This document shows positions 50,785 through 62,523 of a stretch of 64,000 bases of DNA, piece after piece. Below the pieces are notes generated by a model that saw only the letters and a program-made list of their open reading frames with translations, was not told where the DNA came from and did no database searches. The position numbers were made by a program, and so were the translations under genes. How positions within the stretch are numbered: the first letter of the stretch is position 1; each line of letters starts with the position of its first letter. Source of the DNA: Todiramphus chloris collaris (taxonomy: Eukaryota; Chordata; Aves; Coraciiformes; Alcedinidae); NCBI GenBank assembly GCA_025345505.1, contig JANVCC010000270.1, positions 186,531 to 250,530 of the forward strand. Direction: 5' to 3'.

Positions 50785-52115
50785 TGTAGTCTTAAGACTA
50801 AGCAAAGAAAATCCATGGAACCACAGAGCAGTCGGCCTCACCTTTGTCCCCGGTAAAATCATGGAGCAGATCCTTCCGGTAACTGTACTGAGGCACACGA
50901 AGAATGTTGAGGTCAACAGTGACAGCTGTCATGGCTTCACTAAGGGCAAATCATTCCTGACTAATACGGTGTCCTACGACAGTGTTACAACTCTGGTTGA
51001 TATGGGAAGAGCAAGTGACATTATCTACCTGGACTTGTGCAAAGCATTTGACACTGTCCCACGTAACATCCTTGTCTCTGAGATGGAGAGACTTGGCCTT
51101 GATGGGTGAACCACCCGGTGGATAAGGAACTGGATAGAAGGTTGCACTCAGAGTTATGATCAATGGCTTGATGTCCAGGTGGAGACCGGTGACAAGTGGA
51201 GTTCCTTGGGGGTCTGTTCTATGTCCAGTGCTGTTCAACACCTTTGTCAGTGATGTGGACAGTGACATTGAGTGCACCCTCAGCAAGCTTGCCAATGACA
51301 CCAAGTTGTGTGGTGCAGTGGACTCACTTGAGGGAAGGGATGCCATCCAGAGGGACCTAGACAGGCTTGAGAAATGGACCAGTGCAAACTGCATGAGATT
51401 CAACAAGTCCATGTGTAAGGTCCTGCATCTGGGATGGGCCGATTACAGGTGGGGTGCAGAGTGGGTTGAGAGTAGCCCTGAAGAGGACTCAGGGATGTTG
51501 ATTGATGAGAGGCTCAACATGAGCCGGCTGTGTGCTCAAGTGGCTCAGAAGGCCAACCGTGTCCTAGGATGCATCAAAAGGAGTGTGGCCAGCAGATCAA
51601 GAGAGGTGATTCTCCTCCTCTGCTTTTGTGAGACCCCGCCTTGAATAGTGCATCCAGTTCTGGTGTCGCCACCATAAGAGGGACATAGATGTGTTGGACT
51701 GAGTCCAGAGGAAAGCCACAAAGATGATCCAGGGGCTTTGAGGATATGCTGAAGGAGCTGGGATTGTTCAGCCAGAAGACTCTGGGTGGACCTGATAACT
51801 GCTTTCCAGTACCTGAAGGGAACTTATAGGAATGCTGGAGAGGAACTCTTCACAAGAGTGTCCAGCAATAGGATGAGGGGAAGTTATTTTTAACTGGGAG
51901 AAGATAGGTTTAGATGGGATCTCAGGAAAAAGCTCTTCAGTATGAGGATGGTGACACTCTGGAATAGAATAGATTGCCCAGAGAGCTTGTGGATGTGTCC
52001 TGGAGGTGTTCAAGGCCAGGATGGTTGAGGCCTTAAGCAACCTGGTCTAGTTGAGAGGTGTCCCTGCCCATGGCGGGGAGGTTGGACTAGATGATGTTTA
52101 AGGTCCCTTCCAGCC
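50785..52115 (+). mobile_element. CR1 LINE, 5'-truncated, with reverse transcriptase remnant
   Basis: About 1.3 kb of CR1, from inside the reverse transcriptase to the 3' end. The first open block (to a stop at 51107-51109) contains PGKIMEQIL and the motif A segment LDLCKAFDTVP. The stop replaces the Trp usual after LDG. A frameshift follows, and a second block from about 51156 carries SRWRPVTSGVP, a degraded catalytic box (SKLANDTKL in place of the usual FADD), the RDLDRLEKW region, and ILGCIKRSVASRSREVIL. After another frameshift near 51640 the sequence runs into the 3' region and ends at 'gttggactagatgatgtttaaggtcccttccagcc' (about 52082-52115). It cannot encode an active enzyme. Same orientation as GMDS. 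Confidence 0.95.
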
Positions 52116-52541
52116 GATGTGTTAAGTACGTGTTACAGGGCAGAGCAGCATGTGTGTACAGTGAACATTAAGGAGCAACTCTTAAGAGCTCTCCTGTTAC
52201 ATTTCTTTCCCTGTTACTGCTGCTTCAGTTTCTCACATAAGACATAACATTTTGGTCCAAATATTTATATTCTTTCACAAGAGCTTGGCTTTGAGATTTC
52301 TGTGGGATTTTTCTTGTTTATTTTCATATATCAATTAGCTATTTTCTTTTCTATTCCACTGCAAAGGTATCAGAAAGTTTATCGACATGATGGGGTTTTT
52401 TTGGGTTCTTATTGTATCCCGTCCCGGTGTAAAGAAGACATACGAGCGGCTTGGAGATCTGGGATGGTGATGATCTCCCTTAGGCTCAGTCTCAGTGGGC
52501 TCTTGGCTGCACTGGATGTTCACAATTATGTGGGAAGTGTT

Positions 52542-52553
52542 GGGGGGGGGGGG
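52542..52553 (+). repeat. poly-G run (12)
   Basis: Twelve consecutive G in intron 1. The run length is likely polymorphic or prone to sequencing error. Confidence 0.9.
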
Positions 52554-55500
52554 TCACCTTTTAAAGACCTCTGTTACTGAAAATTGGGAATTGTGAGAGC
52601 CACGAAATGAGGAGGTGAGAAGTGCATAAACAAGCAGTTTCTGAAAAAAATCTATTTGTGCTTTGGTAGGTGCCAAACCAGTAAAAACTGGGCTTCCACC
52701 ATGCTTAGTGGGAGAGGCAATACCTAAGAGTAATGATCAGTTGCAACACGACCAAAAACTTCAAATGTCTGGGAAACAGAGTGGTTGCTTTCATGACTTG
52801 CAGTCTGTATTGTTGCAGGGTCAGTGCTTTTCTTCCACCCAAGCACATGTTGCAAGACCGGGAGCTGTTGAAGGTCTGATGTACCAATCCAGCGTGCCCA
52901 ACTGCATTTCCAGATTTCTAACCATGCAAACATTTGGGAAAAGAAAATTTGTCTTGCTATGCATTGCTTCTCTGATGCCATTGGAACTTGCTTTCTTTCT
53001 GGTTTTGTTTCTCTAAATCACATTTCAGAGTAAATTATGTCCATGTGTAAAGCTGAGTACAGAGGAATGTATTAAAACCCTTTTTCCCTGTCTACACTCA
53101 TTTACTTCTCCTTCATTAGGCTTTGGTCTCATGCAAACAAGACAGCAAGTGTGGTGTTTATTTTGTTTTCTTTCAAATAACTGACCCTCCACCCTGTTAG
53201 GAAACAATGTCTTGGGCTAAACTTGAAGTACCATAACCTCGGGCAGAGAGCAGCAGTGTGAGGGGCTGGTGCTACAGTGGTGAAAGCAGCACAAAGCTCA
53301 GGGGCTGTAGGGGATGCTGCAGGAAAAAACAAGACAGGGGGTGAGGTGGGCCTGTCATTTCCGGTGGGATGTGTGTTGAGTTGTGCTTGCAAATTCAGGT
53401 GGCCTCTCTAGTTACAGTAGTAGCCTTGTTACTGCTTTTGCTTTGGCTCTCTGTAGGATGATAAAGACAAAGATGGCATGTGAAGATTCCATGTTTTCCT
53501 CCTGGCATCACTTCACAAAATTACCCATCTGTCTTAAACATAACAGGCACTGTGTATCTCCCAAAACCAGTTCTGGGCTTTATGGTTTGTGACAACTCTG
53601 AACTTTCAGATTTTGAGGTCAAAATTGATCTTTTGAGAGTGTGCCCCACAGCTTAGACCTGAGTGTCCTGGTTTCTTTGCTCTGCGCAACCAGGTCCTGC
53701 GTGTTTGGGGTTGGTTTGCGTTTGCAGATTAAGGGGTTTCCTCCGGAGTCGGCTGCAGCGGTGTTAGTCGCTTCACGGGGCTGCTGTACCTGAGGACAGG
53801 CACGTCCTCAAAGCTGCTGCTGATGGGAGCTGCTGCTCTAGAAAGGTGAAAGACTGTCTGGTACCAGTAGCTTTTTTGAAAGCGGGAGGAAATAGGGATG
53901 GGCAAAACAATCATCTTGTGGGTTTTGAAACTGTTAGGGATTTCCCATTGCAAACACTGTAAGTAGAGGTTTTGATTTTCTCGGGAGTGTTGTCTGTATG
54001 ATTTGTGTTTCCATGTTTATAGACACATTCCTCCAATCCCTGTGGTTTCACTAGTGAGGCAGAAAAATACAGCTAGGTCTCTCCCCAGTTCAGAGTTCAT
54101 AACTAGTTTGTTTCATATTAGTACACTGCAAATGTTCTTATTGAAGAAAAAAGTAATGGGTTAGGGCTTATCAGGTGGATAAAAAGCTTGTTATTTAAAA
54201 CCTTCAAAAGGCTCTCTACTGATCATTTCCTCTTTAAAAAACAGTTCTTTGGACATGTTTGAAACTGGTAGTTATTTTGAGTATCTGAATGTTTGAGCAC
54301 ACAGCCTGAGCATTCAGGGCCACGATTTTACATTTTTTCGAAGAAGCTCTCAAGCACCTGACTTGTCATTGGGAACGTGTGGTACGTGTGTTTTGAAATA
54401 ACACATTAAGTGTCACAGGTTCCTGCAGTCAGGAAAAACACCTTGGTATACTCAGTTTGATGCTGTAACTTGTTTTTCCCAAACTGGGACACTGGGGCTT
54501 TTTGCACGATAGATGCAAGCAGTTTGATTATTGCAGAGTATCATTTGTGGTTTAGACTGAATATTTTTAAATATTAATACTTAAAATCAGCAGCATTGCA
54601 CTGGCACACCTTCCTGTTGTTGTCTTAAGCCAGAACTCGGAACTGGTAGCCTCTTGTCGTGGTGAGGAGCAAGTTTGACTTACATGAGTTCATTTGGTTT
54701 GTGCTGGCTTGAGTGCAGAGGTTTGTTCTTCAGGCAGCGTCTGTGCTGAGGTTCACAACAGAACAGCTAGAAATATTGATGATGCAAATAATTTTGTTTT
54801 GGATAAAGATAACTGAGAGAGGAAGGAAGAAAAACTTGTTGCTGCTGTGGTTCGTAATTGCAGTTGCAGCTCTTAATATAACTTAATAGTTTACCAGTGG
54901 AATAGTGCGCGAGGTCAGATGGAGCTCGGACTAGGAAATAACAGGCTGATTCACTTTTCCAAAGCTGCTTTGCTTTTCAACAAGTCTTAATTGAAAAAGA
55001 ACAGAGCAATGTAATTACAACATTGTTGTTGCTAATGATCACTTTTCCTCCTGCTTAATTTTCTGTTGTACTGCAGTTCGTGCATTTCAAAACTCCTTCA
55101 ATTAAGTGGTGAATGTTTTAAAACAAAGATATTTTTAACATTTATTGCCTTTTTTTTTTTCTTTTGACTGCAGGAACAAAAAGACACTTGTTTTCCTATT
55201 CTTACTTGGCCAGAATACAAATCAAAATAGCAAAATAACTACTGCATTTGGAGGTTGGCAGCTTTAATAAATCATTTAAATACTTCAGAGTTCATAATTC
55301 TTCCTTTTTTCAGTATGGAGAATTTTTTATGAACACGTTAATGCTTTACCTCAAGTATTACCTTGAAGACTTGAGACAAAGTGCAGCACTGTTCTGTTTA
55401 TAGTAACTGAAAAAAATTACCAATTTCCCCTATAAATCACTGGAAATGATTAGAAGAATGCATTTCAGCAAAAATAACATTGCACTGTGCTACTCTCTTG

Positions 55501-56333
55501 GATTTTTTTTTTTTTTTTGAAGGAAGGCTGTTTTGGAGCGCTACAAACAAATGAATAGTAGTTGTTACAGATTGTTACGAAAATTATTTAGTTGTTGCTT
55601 TAGAGTGGTGTGCGTTCCCTGCTCCTATGAATCAGTCTCCATATTCCAGCCTGAAATAACATTAGTGAAGCGAAATACATGGATTCTAACAAAACTTGAG
55701 ATGTCCTGCTAAACACCTAGATCCTTTCCTGAATCTTGAAAGCTCTGTTTATGGTATAAATGGGAATCAGTAGTTTTGATAATAGAATTTATGTGCCAAA
55801 TGCAGTTTCCTATGAATAAAGGTTTAAATCACTTAATAGAGTCTATCTAATAATATTTACTCCTTGACCTTATTAGGAAAATATGGAAACTGTACTCTCC
55901 GTACAAGCTGCAAACGTAGCAGCACTGATGACTGCTGTGATTGCTGTTTGCATTGATGGCTGTGGTACTGAAAAGGAAAGGAAGGGGAACGTGACCCCGG
56001 GGGCTGTGCGCGATATGGTATCACCAAGCAGGACAGCACGAATCTGTGTTCTGTGCGATTGCAGACAGTAGATCAGTTGGGCTGTGCTAGAGCCAGAAGC
56101 CAGTCGCTTTCACACTTGCTGCCTGTTTCCCACTCATTGTCAAGTCCTGCCCTATCGCTCGGCAGACCTGGAGGGGAAGCGCGGAGGAAGCCAGTGCCAC
56201 TGCTGGTTCAGAAATGTTCCAGGGCAGCTGGAAAGTTTGAGCAATGGCCTGGGTGAGAAGAACAAGACCTTATTGACAGGGTTCAATCCTAGTCAAGTCT
56301 GTTTCCCATCAACTTCCGAAGTAATCACAGCCG

Positions 56334-56353
56334 TTTTTTTTTTTTTTTTTTTT
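56334..56353 (+). repeat. poly-T run (20)
   Basis: Twenty consecutive T in intron 1. No AATAAA is visible next to it on the minus strand, so it is not evidence of a retrocopy. Confidence 0.9.
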
Positions 56354-58134
56354 GGTTTTATCATCTCCTTTGCATGTTCTGTGTCTCTCACTTTCACCTT
56401 CTTTTTCTCTTATACATTTATTTTAGTGGACTGAGCAAGCAAGGAGAATTGGGAAGTGTCCTTCCCTCTAATCCATCTCTGCTAAATCATGGAGGAATGC
56501 TAATGAAAGCGATGACAGCTACATTAAAGGTGGTTGTCTTCCCCCCCCCATGTTTCTCCAGAGTTTCCATTGCATATTCTTTGAATGTCTCCTTTCAACA
56601 GGGTCTTTTTCTTTTCATTTGATGTACAGAAAAACACACTGTTCCAGATCAGCTGGTGTCACAGACTGATGGTTCTTGGGTTGTGGCACTGTAAAGCCCT
56701 GTGAACACATATGTATAAGTCTCAGGGGAGAAGTATGTAAGCTGAGGCTTACTTTCTTGGTTTCAAGCTCTTCTAGGCTGTGTAAGACTTAAGATTTATA
56801 CCATGAAGTCACTCATCTTTTCCAGCACTGCAGTCTGGAGCATACAGCAGCATGCCCCCGTGCCCCATTTTTTGCACAGATTACACATGATTTTACCACT
56901 CCTGTAGTAAGCAGTCTCCACTGTCAGCCCTGCTGCTTCAGGGCCCCAGTAGTGCATCTCAAACCTCTCACTTCAATGGTATTCTCCTTATGCTGTGAGA
57001 CAAGAGAAGCTCATTTCATCTGTGGTGGGAGAGGTTTTCTCTGGAGAAACTTAAGCTTTTAAGAGGAGGACCAAAGAGATGGCTGTTTAGTTTTGCATTT
57101 AAATGTCTCTGGCCGAGATCGTGGTGGAGCAGAGCCATACAGCAGGGTTTCGGCATGTAAGCACAGGTGGCATCTCATGGCTTCATCGTCGTTCTGTAGC
57201 AAGCTGGTTGGCTCTGGAATACTCTCACATATTAAAGGAACAAGCAGTTCAAAAAGTCACTGGAAAGATGGAGCAAGGGCAATACTTGCTTAATTTTCAG
57301 TGAGCGCTCTTCTGCAGGGGTGAACATTGCTGGTTTGTGGTGGTGTGTACGTGTAAGGATAATGTGACTTACTGCATTTGGTAATCCTGGCAGTAGCGTT
57401 GCCAGGGAAAGCATTTTATTGCAGGACAACATGCACTAGCATGTGCTCTGAAGTATTTGCTTTTTGGGAGTTTAAGTTTGACAGGGATTTAAAAGGAAGA
57501 AAAAACCCAACCAAACAAAAAACAGACCCCAAACAACCCAAACTCTCAACCTTCAATGATGTGTAACATATGAAAATGGCTTTCACTCTGTAGTATAAGT
57601 ATAGGGTGTGCTGGGGCTGGTTTTGAACACTCAGCTGGCCACTCAGTGTTATCACTGCCTTCGGAGCTCTTATGGAAGGGGCATATGTGTAAGGGAGACA
57701 TGAGCGTGACACGGTGCTGCAGAGGCAAGTCTGTTTGCAGAGTGCACCAAGCTTGCTCCGATTTTCTAGCATGTTTTTCCTTCCTTATCTCCAAAATAGT
57801 TCAAATTCAATAACTGCAGTTAGGATGTTTTGAAAAGATATCCCCAGGTACTTTATAGTGGAACTTGGGAAGAGATTCGAGAGACAGGAGTTCTCAACCA
57901 CCATTTGTAACCAAGTTATCTTAAAATATACTGCTGCTTAATTTAAAATTAACCAAAAAGCTTCTATAGTATTTTTAGGTCAGTGGAGAAATCAAAGTAT
58001 ATGTTTGTTACCCTGTTGGCTCACTGCAAATTTTTTTTTCTTCCCTTTTTGAGACCTTACCCAGTCCAAATCTCCCAGGCCCATTCACTGTTTCTAACCC
58101 ATTCTAACATTTTCCTATATCTTGTTCTTCCCAG

Positions 58135-58179
58135 GATGGATCGTACTTGGCTGAGTTCCTGCTGGAAAAAGGCTATGAG
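58135..58179 (+). CDS. GMDS: GMDS coding exon 2 (45-nt exon)
   Basis: This exon is 15 codons, residues 38-52, reading DGSYLAEFLLEKGYE. It completes the GxxGxxG nucleotide-binding loop begun in exon 1 (GITGQ joined to DG) and gives the following helix. The acceptor is a C/T-rich tract ending TTCCCAG at 58134. Two consensus branch-point sequences (CTAAC at 58094-58098 and 58104-58108) lie 27 and 37 nt upstream. The donor is GAG followed by GTGAGT at 58180. Both flanking introns are phase 0, so skipping the exon would keep the frame but remove part of the cofactor loop. The peptide matches the vertebrate GMDS core and joins exons 1 and 3 without a gap. Confidence 0.96.
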
Positions 58180-58545
58180 GTGAGTGATTCGGTGACCATC
58201 TGCAGGCTGATGGAGTTGGTTGGATGCTGCAGCTTCAGCTTCCTCTGCTTCTGTCCTTCTCTGTATGTTTTCCACTCCAGCCCTAGATAACAAATCAAAA
58301 TTCCGGAGAGGAATGTGCAGCATGGCCTGTATCCGTGCCAGCTTATTGTACTATTTATCATTTAATGTCCACTGGTGGATTCCCTCTTCTCCTCGGGGGT
58401 ATAGCTGCTTTGCATGTTTCCCGCCAACTCAGATAAGCAGTGACCTGTGGGAGCCAAAACTGTAAGGAATTAGGGGATAATTTATGATGCAATGTACCAC
58501 ATAAAGGAGTGAGAATCTCTTGTTTGTGTGTGTCTGTCCGTGTTG

Positions 58546-58576
58546 TCCCATCCCGTCCCCCGCCCCCCCCCCCCCC
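58546..58576. repeat. C-rich run, quadruplex-prone on the minus strand
   Basis: CCCATCCCGTCCCCCG followed by 14 consecutive C (58563-58576). The minus strand has four or more G-runs with short loops. It is about 370 bp after exon 2. Confidence 0.85.
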
Positions 58577-60959
58577 ACTAAGGTCCTTTTTATTTTGTTT
58601 TGGCAGTTATACTTGAGCAGTAAGACCCTTGCATTTTGCTTTCTCTGTTTAAAAATTTAAAAAACCCTTCAGCCTCCCAGATTTACTTTGGTAGTGTTAC
58701 TTTCCACCCTTTCCCTTGGATTAATTATATTCTTGCTTAGCACTTGATTATCATTTACCTTTTCCTTAAAATAAGAGGAGTCCAATTACTTACTACTTGC
58801 TGTATAATTTTCCCCATCAAGATGGTCTCTTCTGTGGCCCGTCAAAGCAAGAATCCCATTATTATGGTATGATTTGATGGGTTTGAACTGTTGTTGGCAC
58901 GTATTTGAGAATGTTTGCCTTCTCAGTCATGAAAGATGCTTCCAAATATATAGTAATTGAAGGAAAGGGGTGGTTGAATTAATCTCCCCACAGTGTAGAG
59001 TTTTCTGGGGTTTTAGGAAAAGCTTGTTCTAATACTGGGTTTTATTACTTCTGTTGTAATACTGCCTCATAGCTTAGTGAGAAGTCTCTTCTCAGCCAGT
59101 CCAGGCTTTCCATGCTTTTGCATGGTGTGTATATTGCCTTGCTTATTCCATCCTTTCTCCTGCTTTGCTAATTGATTTGCTTATTGATGTGAGTTTTCAG
59201 TGTTGTAAATTATCAATTTTTACTATTTCTCCATTCCGTTTGTCGAAGAAAGGTATCATTGTGGTGTCTTCTGCTACTTGAAAGGCAAAAGCACATGCTC
59301 TGTCCTGGGCCACAGTGAAATTGGGAACTGTGATCTGCAGCTGAAATGAAATGTAACCCTTTCAGGAAGGAAAGGTTCCAATAAGTGGGTTCCTCAACTC
59401 TCCATCTATCTGTTGGAATTCTTTCTTGTCTTCCCAGTTAGAGATGATTGTTCCTGAATAACTGAACACAGGAGCACATGTGATAACTGATTGCCTCCCT
59501 AAGATGGTTTGTTTGACTTCTTAAAAAAATTCAATCTATTTAAAGATCAAATCCTCCTGAGAAAATTCCATTTACATTCTTAACTAGATTAACCAGTTTG
59601 CACACATTTTGGCCTGTCACAAAGTTTGCATTTCACCTGTCCCATGCAGACAAAGGTTCCTTTCATCGTTTTTTTACAGTAATATTCCTGTCATGGATTA
59701 AGCATTTGGCAGGTTTTCGTTCTTTTCCATGTGCATACCAGAAAAAGGAGTGGGGAAAAAAATAAAAAGGCTGGGTTTGCATGTTTTCTTGTTACCACTG
59801 GATGCAACAGGCTCTCCAGATTCGTTTGTATGCTGAAACTTTTTGAAGTCCTGGGGTGATTGCATCCAGCACATCTCACTGGGCAGATGTTGGTGTCATT
59901 CGTCTGACACAAAGCTCTCGCAAGCACAGTCTTTCATCAGGCTTTGAGCTGGCAAGATTTAACTTATTGGTCACTCATTTGTGTGAACTTGGATTTCAGC
60001 ATGACTTCACTCAGAGACAGATAATTGAGAGCTCAAGAAGTCTCTCATCAGGACTTTAAGCCAAAATATTTAACTTTGCTGGAAGAGCTGTAGAGCACGT
60101 CAATTAGCATAAAATAAGTTGATGCTTTAAAACTGCAAAGGCTGATTTTTTTTATTTTTTTTTTTACTCTGTGAAACAGATGTTCATTTGAGTACTCAAA
60201 ATGTTTCCAGTTATTATGCAAGTGGGTTTTTTAGTGCTTTTCTGTAAACCTCATTTCCCTATAAATTATCCACACATTCTATAAATAGTTATTTTTTTAT
60301 AGGGCTTTTAACTACCTGATTTTTATATTAATAAATTCATTATTTGATGGAAATTTCTTTGGGGGGCCATGTTTCTCAGTACCCCCAAAATGCAAGTAGC
60401 TTACTCAGTTGTGAAAAGCTCAGTGTTTGAATTGTAGAATATGTTACATATAATGAGATTTTGTGCATAGAAACTGGTGTAATAACTTTGACCTGTAAGT
60501 TGTAAAGGTGAAGCTATTCAGCTATTATTAGAGATCTGGCCACCAAAATGTCATTCTTGAGGCAGCAAACTGGCCTCACTATGATTGTACACACCCTTAT
60601 ACTCTTAAGTTTCAGGCTTAAGATGGAATAAAAAGTGTTTTATGTGTCAATTGTAGCTTGTGTTATGTGTAAAACAAAAACCCTCAAATCAACAAAACCC
60701 CCAAGCACCGCTTGTTCGTGATGGTATTTTCTCACAGGTCCAAGCTCACATGAAGTGAGAGTAAAGCGATGTCCCAACCCAGACAAGTGTAGGACACACC
60801 AGAGTGTAAGGAATCTCTTCCAGAAATCAAGGGCAGGGGGAAGTGCAGGACAGTCAGGTGCTGAAGCTTGATTTCACCTGTGCAACCACAACTTCCACAG
60901 CTGGGAACTGAAGCGGAGGTGAATTCTGGCAACAGGAATGGAGCTCTATCTAACACAGG

Positions 60960-61405
60960 GAGGAAACGGGGCCAGTGTAAAAGTAAAGCCTTTGTCACTG
61001 TCTCCCATGGCACTCTCCTTCGGAGGCTTACGGCGCAAGGCTTGGATAAGTACGCCCTGCACTGGATAAAAGACTGGCTGGGTGGCCGGGCTGAAAGAGT
61101 GGTAGGGAATCGAGCTAAATCTGGCTGGTGTCCTGTCACAAGTGGTGTTCCCTAGTGCTCAGCGCTGGGGCCTTTTCTCTTCAGTATCTTTATTAACGAT
61201 CTGGATGAGGGGGTTGAGTGTACGCTCAGTAAATTTGCAGATGGCACCAAGCTAGGTGGGTGTGTTGCTCTGCTAGAGGGCAGGGAAACTTTACCGCGGG
61301 AGGGACCTGGGTGGGCTGGATCAGTGGGCCAAGGTTCATTGCATGGGGTTTAACAAGGCCAAGTGCCAGGTCCAGCACTTGGGTCATAACAACCCGTACC
61401 CATAA
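60960..61405 (+). mobile_element. CR1 LINE internal fragment (reverse transcriptase)
   Basis: Translating in pieces gives [59 protein letters not shown] and, later, a stretch matching the FNKAKC.VQHLGH region in shifted frames. An in-frame TAG at about 61154 falls where CR1 normally has Gln of the VPQGS turn. The catalytic box reads FADG rather than FADD. The match ends near 61405 in the 'cacttgggtcataacaaccc' segment, so this copy lacks the 3' UTR as well as the 5' end. It belongs to a different CR1 lineage from the copy at 50785. Same orientation as GMDS, in intron 2. Confidence 0.9.
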
Positions 61406-62115
61406 CAACAATGTATTAAACATGGGCTTTTCCTCAGTGTTAGTCAGAAACAGTGTCGGTTTTCTTCAGACTTATCATGGCTGTGGAAAATACATTCCCA
61501 ACCTGTGTTCCAGCCTTAGGCTTGCATGTGTCTCATAACCCACCAGAGAACACTCTCAACACTCTCTCCCAACACCCCAGAAAATAAGAGCCGTTTGATA
61601 AAATACATTTGGGGCTTGCATGTGCTGCCCCTTCTTTCTCTCTCTTTTCCCTTCTCTTTACCCTGGCCACATCTCCTGCTTTTTCCATGCCCTTCATCTC
61701 TTGCTCCAGAAGGACTTCTCTGCAACCAGGGAGAAATGGTTCTCCTGGGATTCACATACTGCTTCTCCATCTCCAGTAATACTGGCAAGTCTCACTCACT
61801 AGGAGATGGTGCTCTAGGGCAGTTCTGTGTTTTCAGTACTGTGTGTGAGGCTTTGTCTGCTAGTGGTGTTAACAAGGGAGAAGGTGAAACCACTCAAGGG
61901 TACTAAAATAAGTCTGACAGCATCAGAGCTCATCTCCAAGTATTTTATTATGATTCGAATAGCAGTCTGCCTTTAGGAAAAGAGACAAGCTCTGATTACC
62001 TCATATATGGGTTAGGGGCACGTGTATGAAAAGAGCAATGATGATGATGATCATGAACGGTTTTCTCTGAACTTCTACCACTTCCCTTTTGTATTTTTCC
62101 TCATTTGGTCCCCAG

Positions 62116-62203
62116 GTGCATGGCATTGTTCGTCGGTCCAGTTCATTTAACACCGGCCGCATTGAACATCTCTATAAGAATCCACAGGCTCACATTGAAG
62201 GAA
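62116..62203 (+). CDS. GMDS: GMDS coding exon 3
   Basis: The exon is 88 nt: residues 53-81 plus the first base of codon 82. It begins [20 protein letters not shown] and continues with a segment ending AHIEG, matching vertebrate GMDS. In this family the stretch just after the second beta strand (VRRSSSFN) contacts the 2'-phosphate of NADP, which explains the preference for NADP over NAD. The acceptor is a T-rich tract ending CCCCAG at 62115, and the donor is A followed by GTAAGA at 62204, giving a phase 1 intron. The split codon begins with A, compatible with the Asn expected next. The catalytic Ser/Thr, Tyr and Lys are encoded further downstream, outside this window. Confidence 0.96.
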
Positions 62204-62500
62204 GTAAGACTTTGTTTTTATATTGAACATATTTTTGTTTAGTCTGTAGTGTGTGTTTGGTGGAGGAAGGTCCCCAGGAGCAGGAAGGGAATCCCGGTTT
62301 CCTCTATGAATGTTATTAATGAGTAGTTACTTTTAATCTGTTCTTGACTTAAGGTTGGTTATTTAAAAAACCCAAACAAATAAACACAGACACACACACC
62401 CCCCCGATAGCTAAGCTTCCCTTTCTTTGCTCGTGTTAGCTAGCTGCTCTATCTCAAAGAAAAGTGATGATTTTTCTCTGATGAAAACGTGACAAAGTAT

Positions 62501-62523
62501 AGATGCTCCTGTATGAGTTACTG
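62501..62523 (+). repeat. 23-bp exact direct repeat, copy 1
   Basis: Starts AGATGCTCCTGTATGAG and is identical over 23 bases to 63443-63465. It lies in intron 3, about 300 bp after exon 3. Flanks differ except for a possible weak match (TGAAAA a little upstream of both). Confidence 0.9.

Larger units (their letters stand above)
21650..58134 (+). other. GMDS: GMDS intron 1 (36,485 bp)
   Basis: A long phase 0 intron from GTAACG to CCCAG. It contains two CR1 insertions, a possible minus-strand retrocopy, a GC-rich island with a 17-bp minisatellite and a 400-N gap, and many homopolymers and short simple repeats. I saw no exon that would fit the GMDS reading frame inside it. Apart from the entries listed separately, the sequence is AT-rich, CpG-poor and without convincing coding potential. 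Confidence 0.9.
52116..58134. other. intron 1, 3' part
   Basis: AT-rich with homopolymers (G12 at 52542, T runs near 55503 and 56334). Two patches retain CpGs: 53720-53820, with a 7-bp-arm hairpin (TGAGGAC/GTCCTCA) at 53791-53810, and 55880-56260. No recognised gene. Confidence 0.5.
58180..62115 (+). other. GMDS: GMDS intron 2 (3,936 bp)
   Basis: Phase 0 intron from GTGAGT to CCCCAG. It holds a poly-C run near 58563, T-rich simple sequence (about 60150-60170) and a CR1 fragment (about 60960-61405). Nothing else is recognised. Confidence 0.9.

Noticed and set aside
56334..56353. Poly-T run as the tail of a minus-strand retrocopy
   Set aside because: No AATAAA next to it on the minus strand and no coding-like sequence upstream on that strand.
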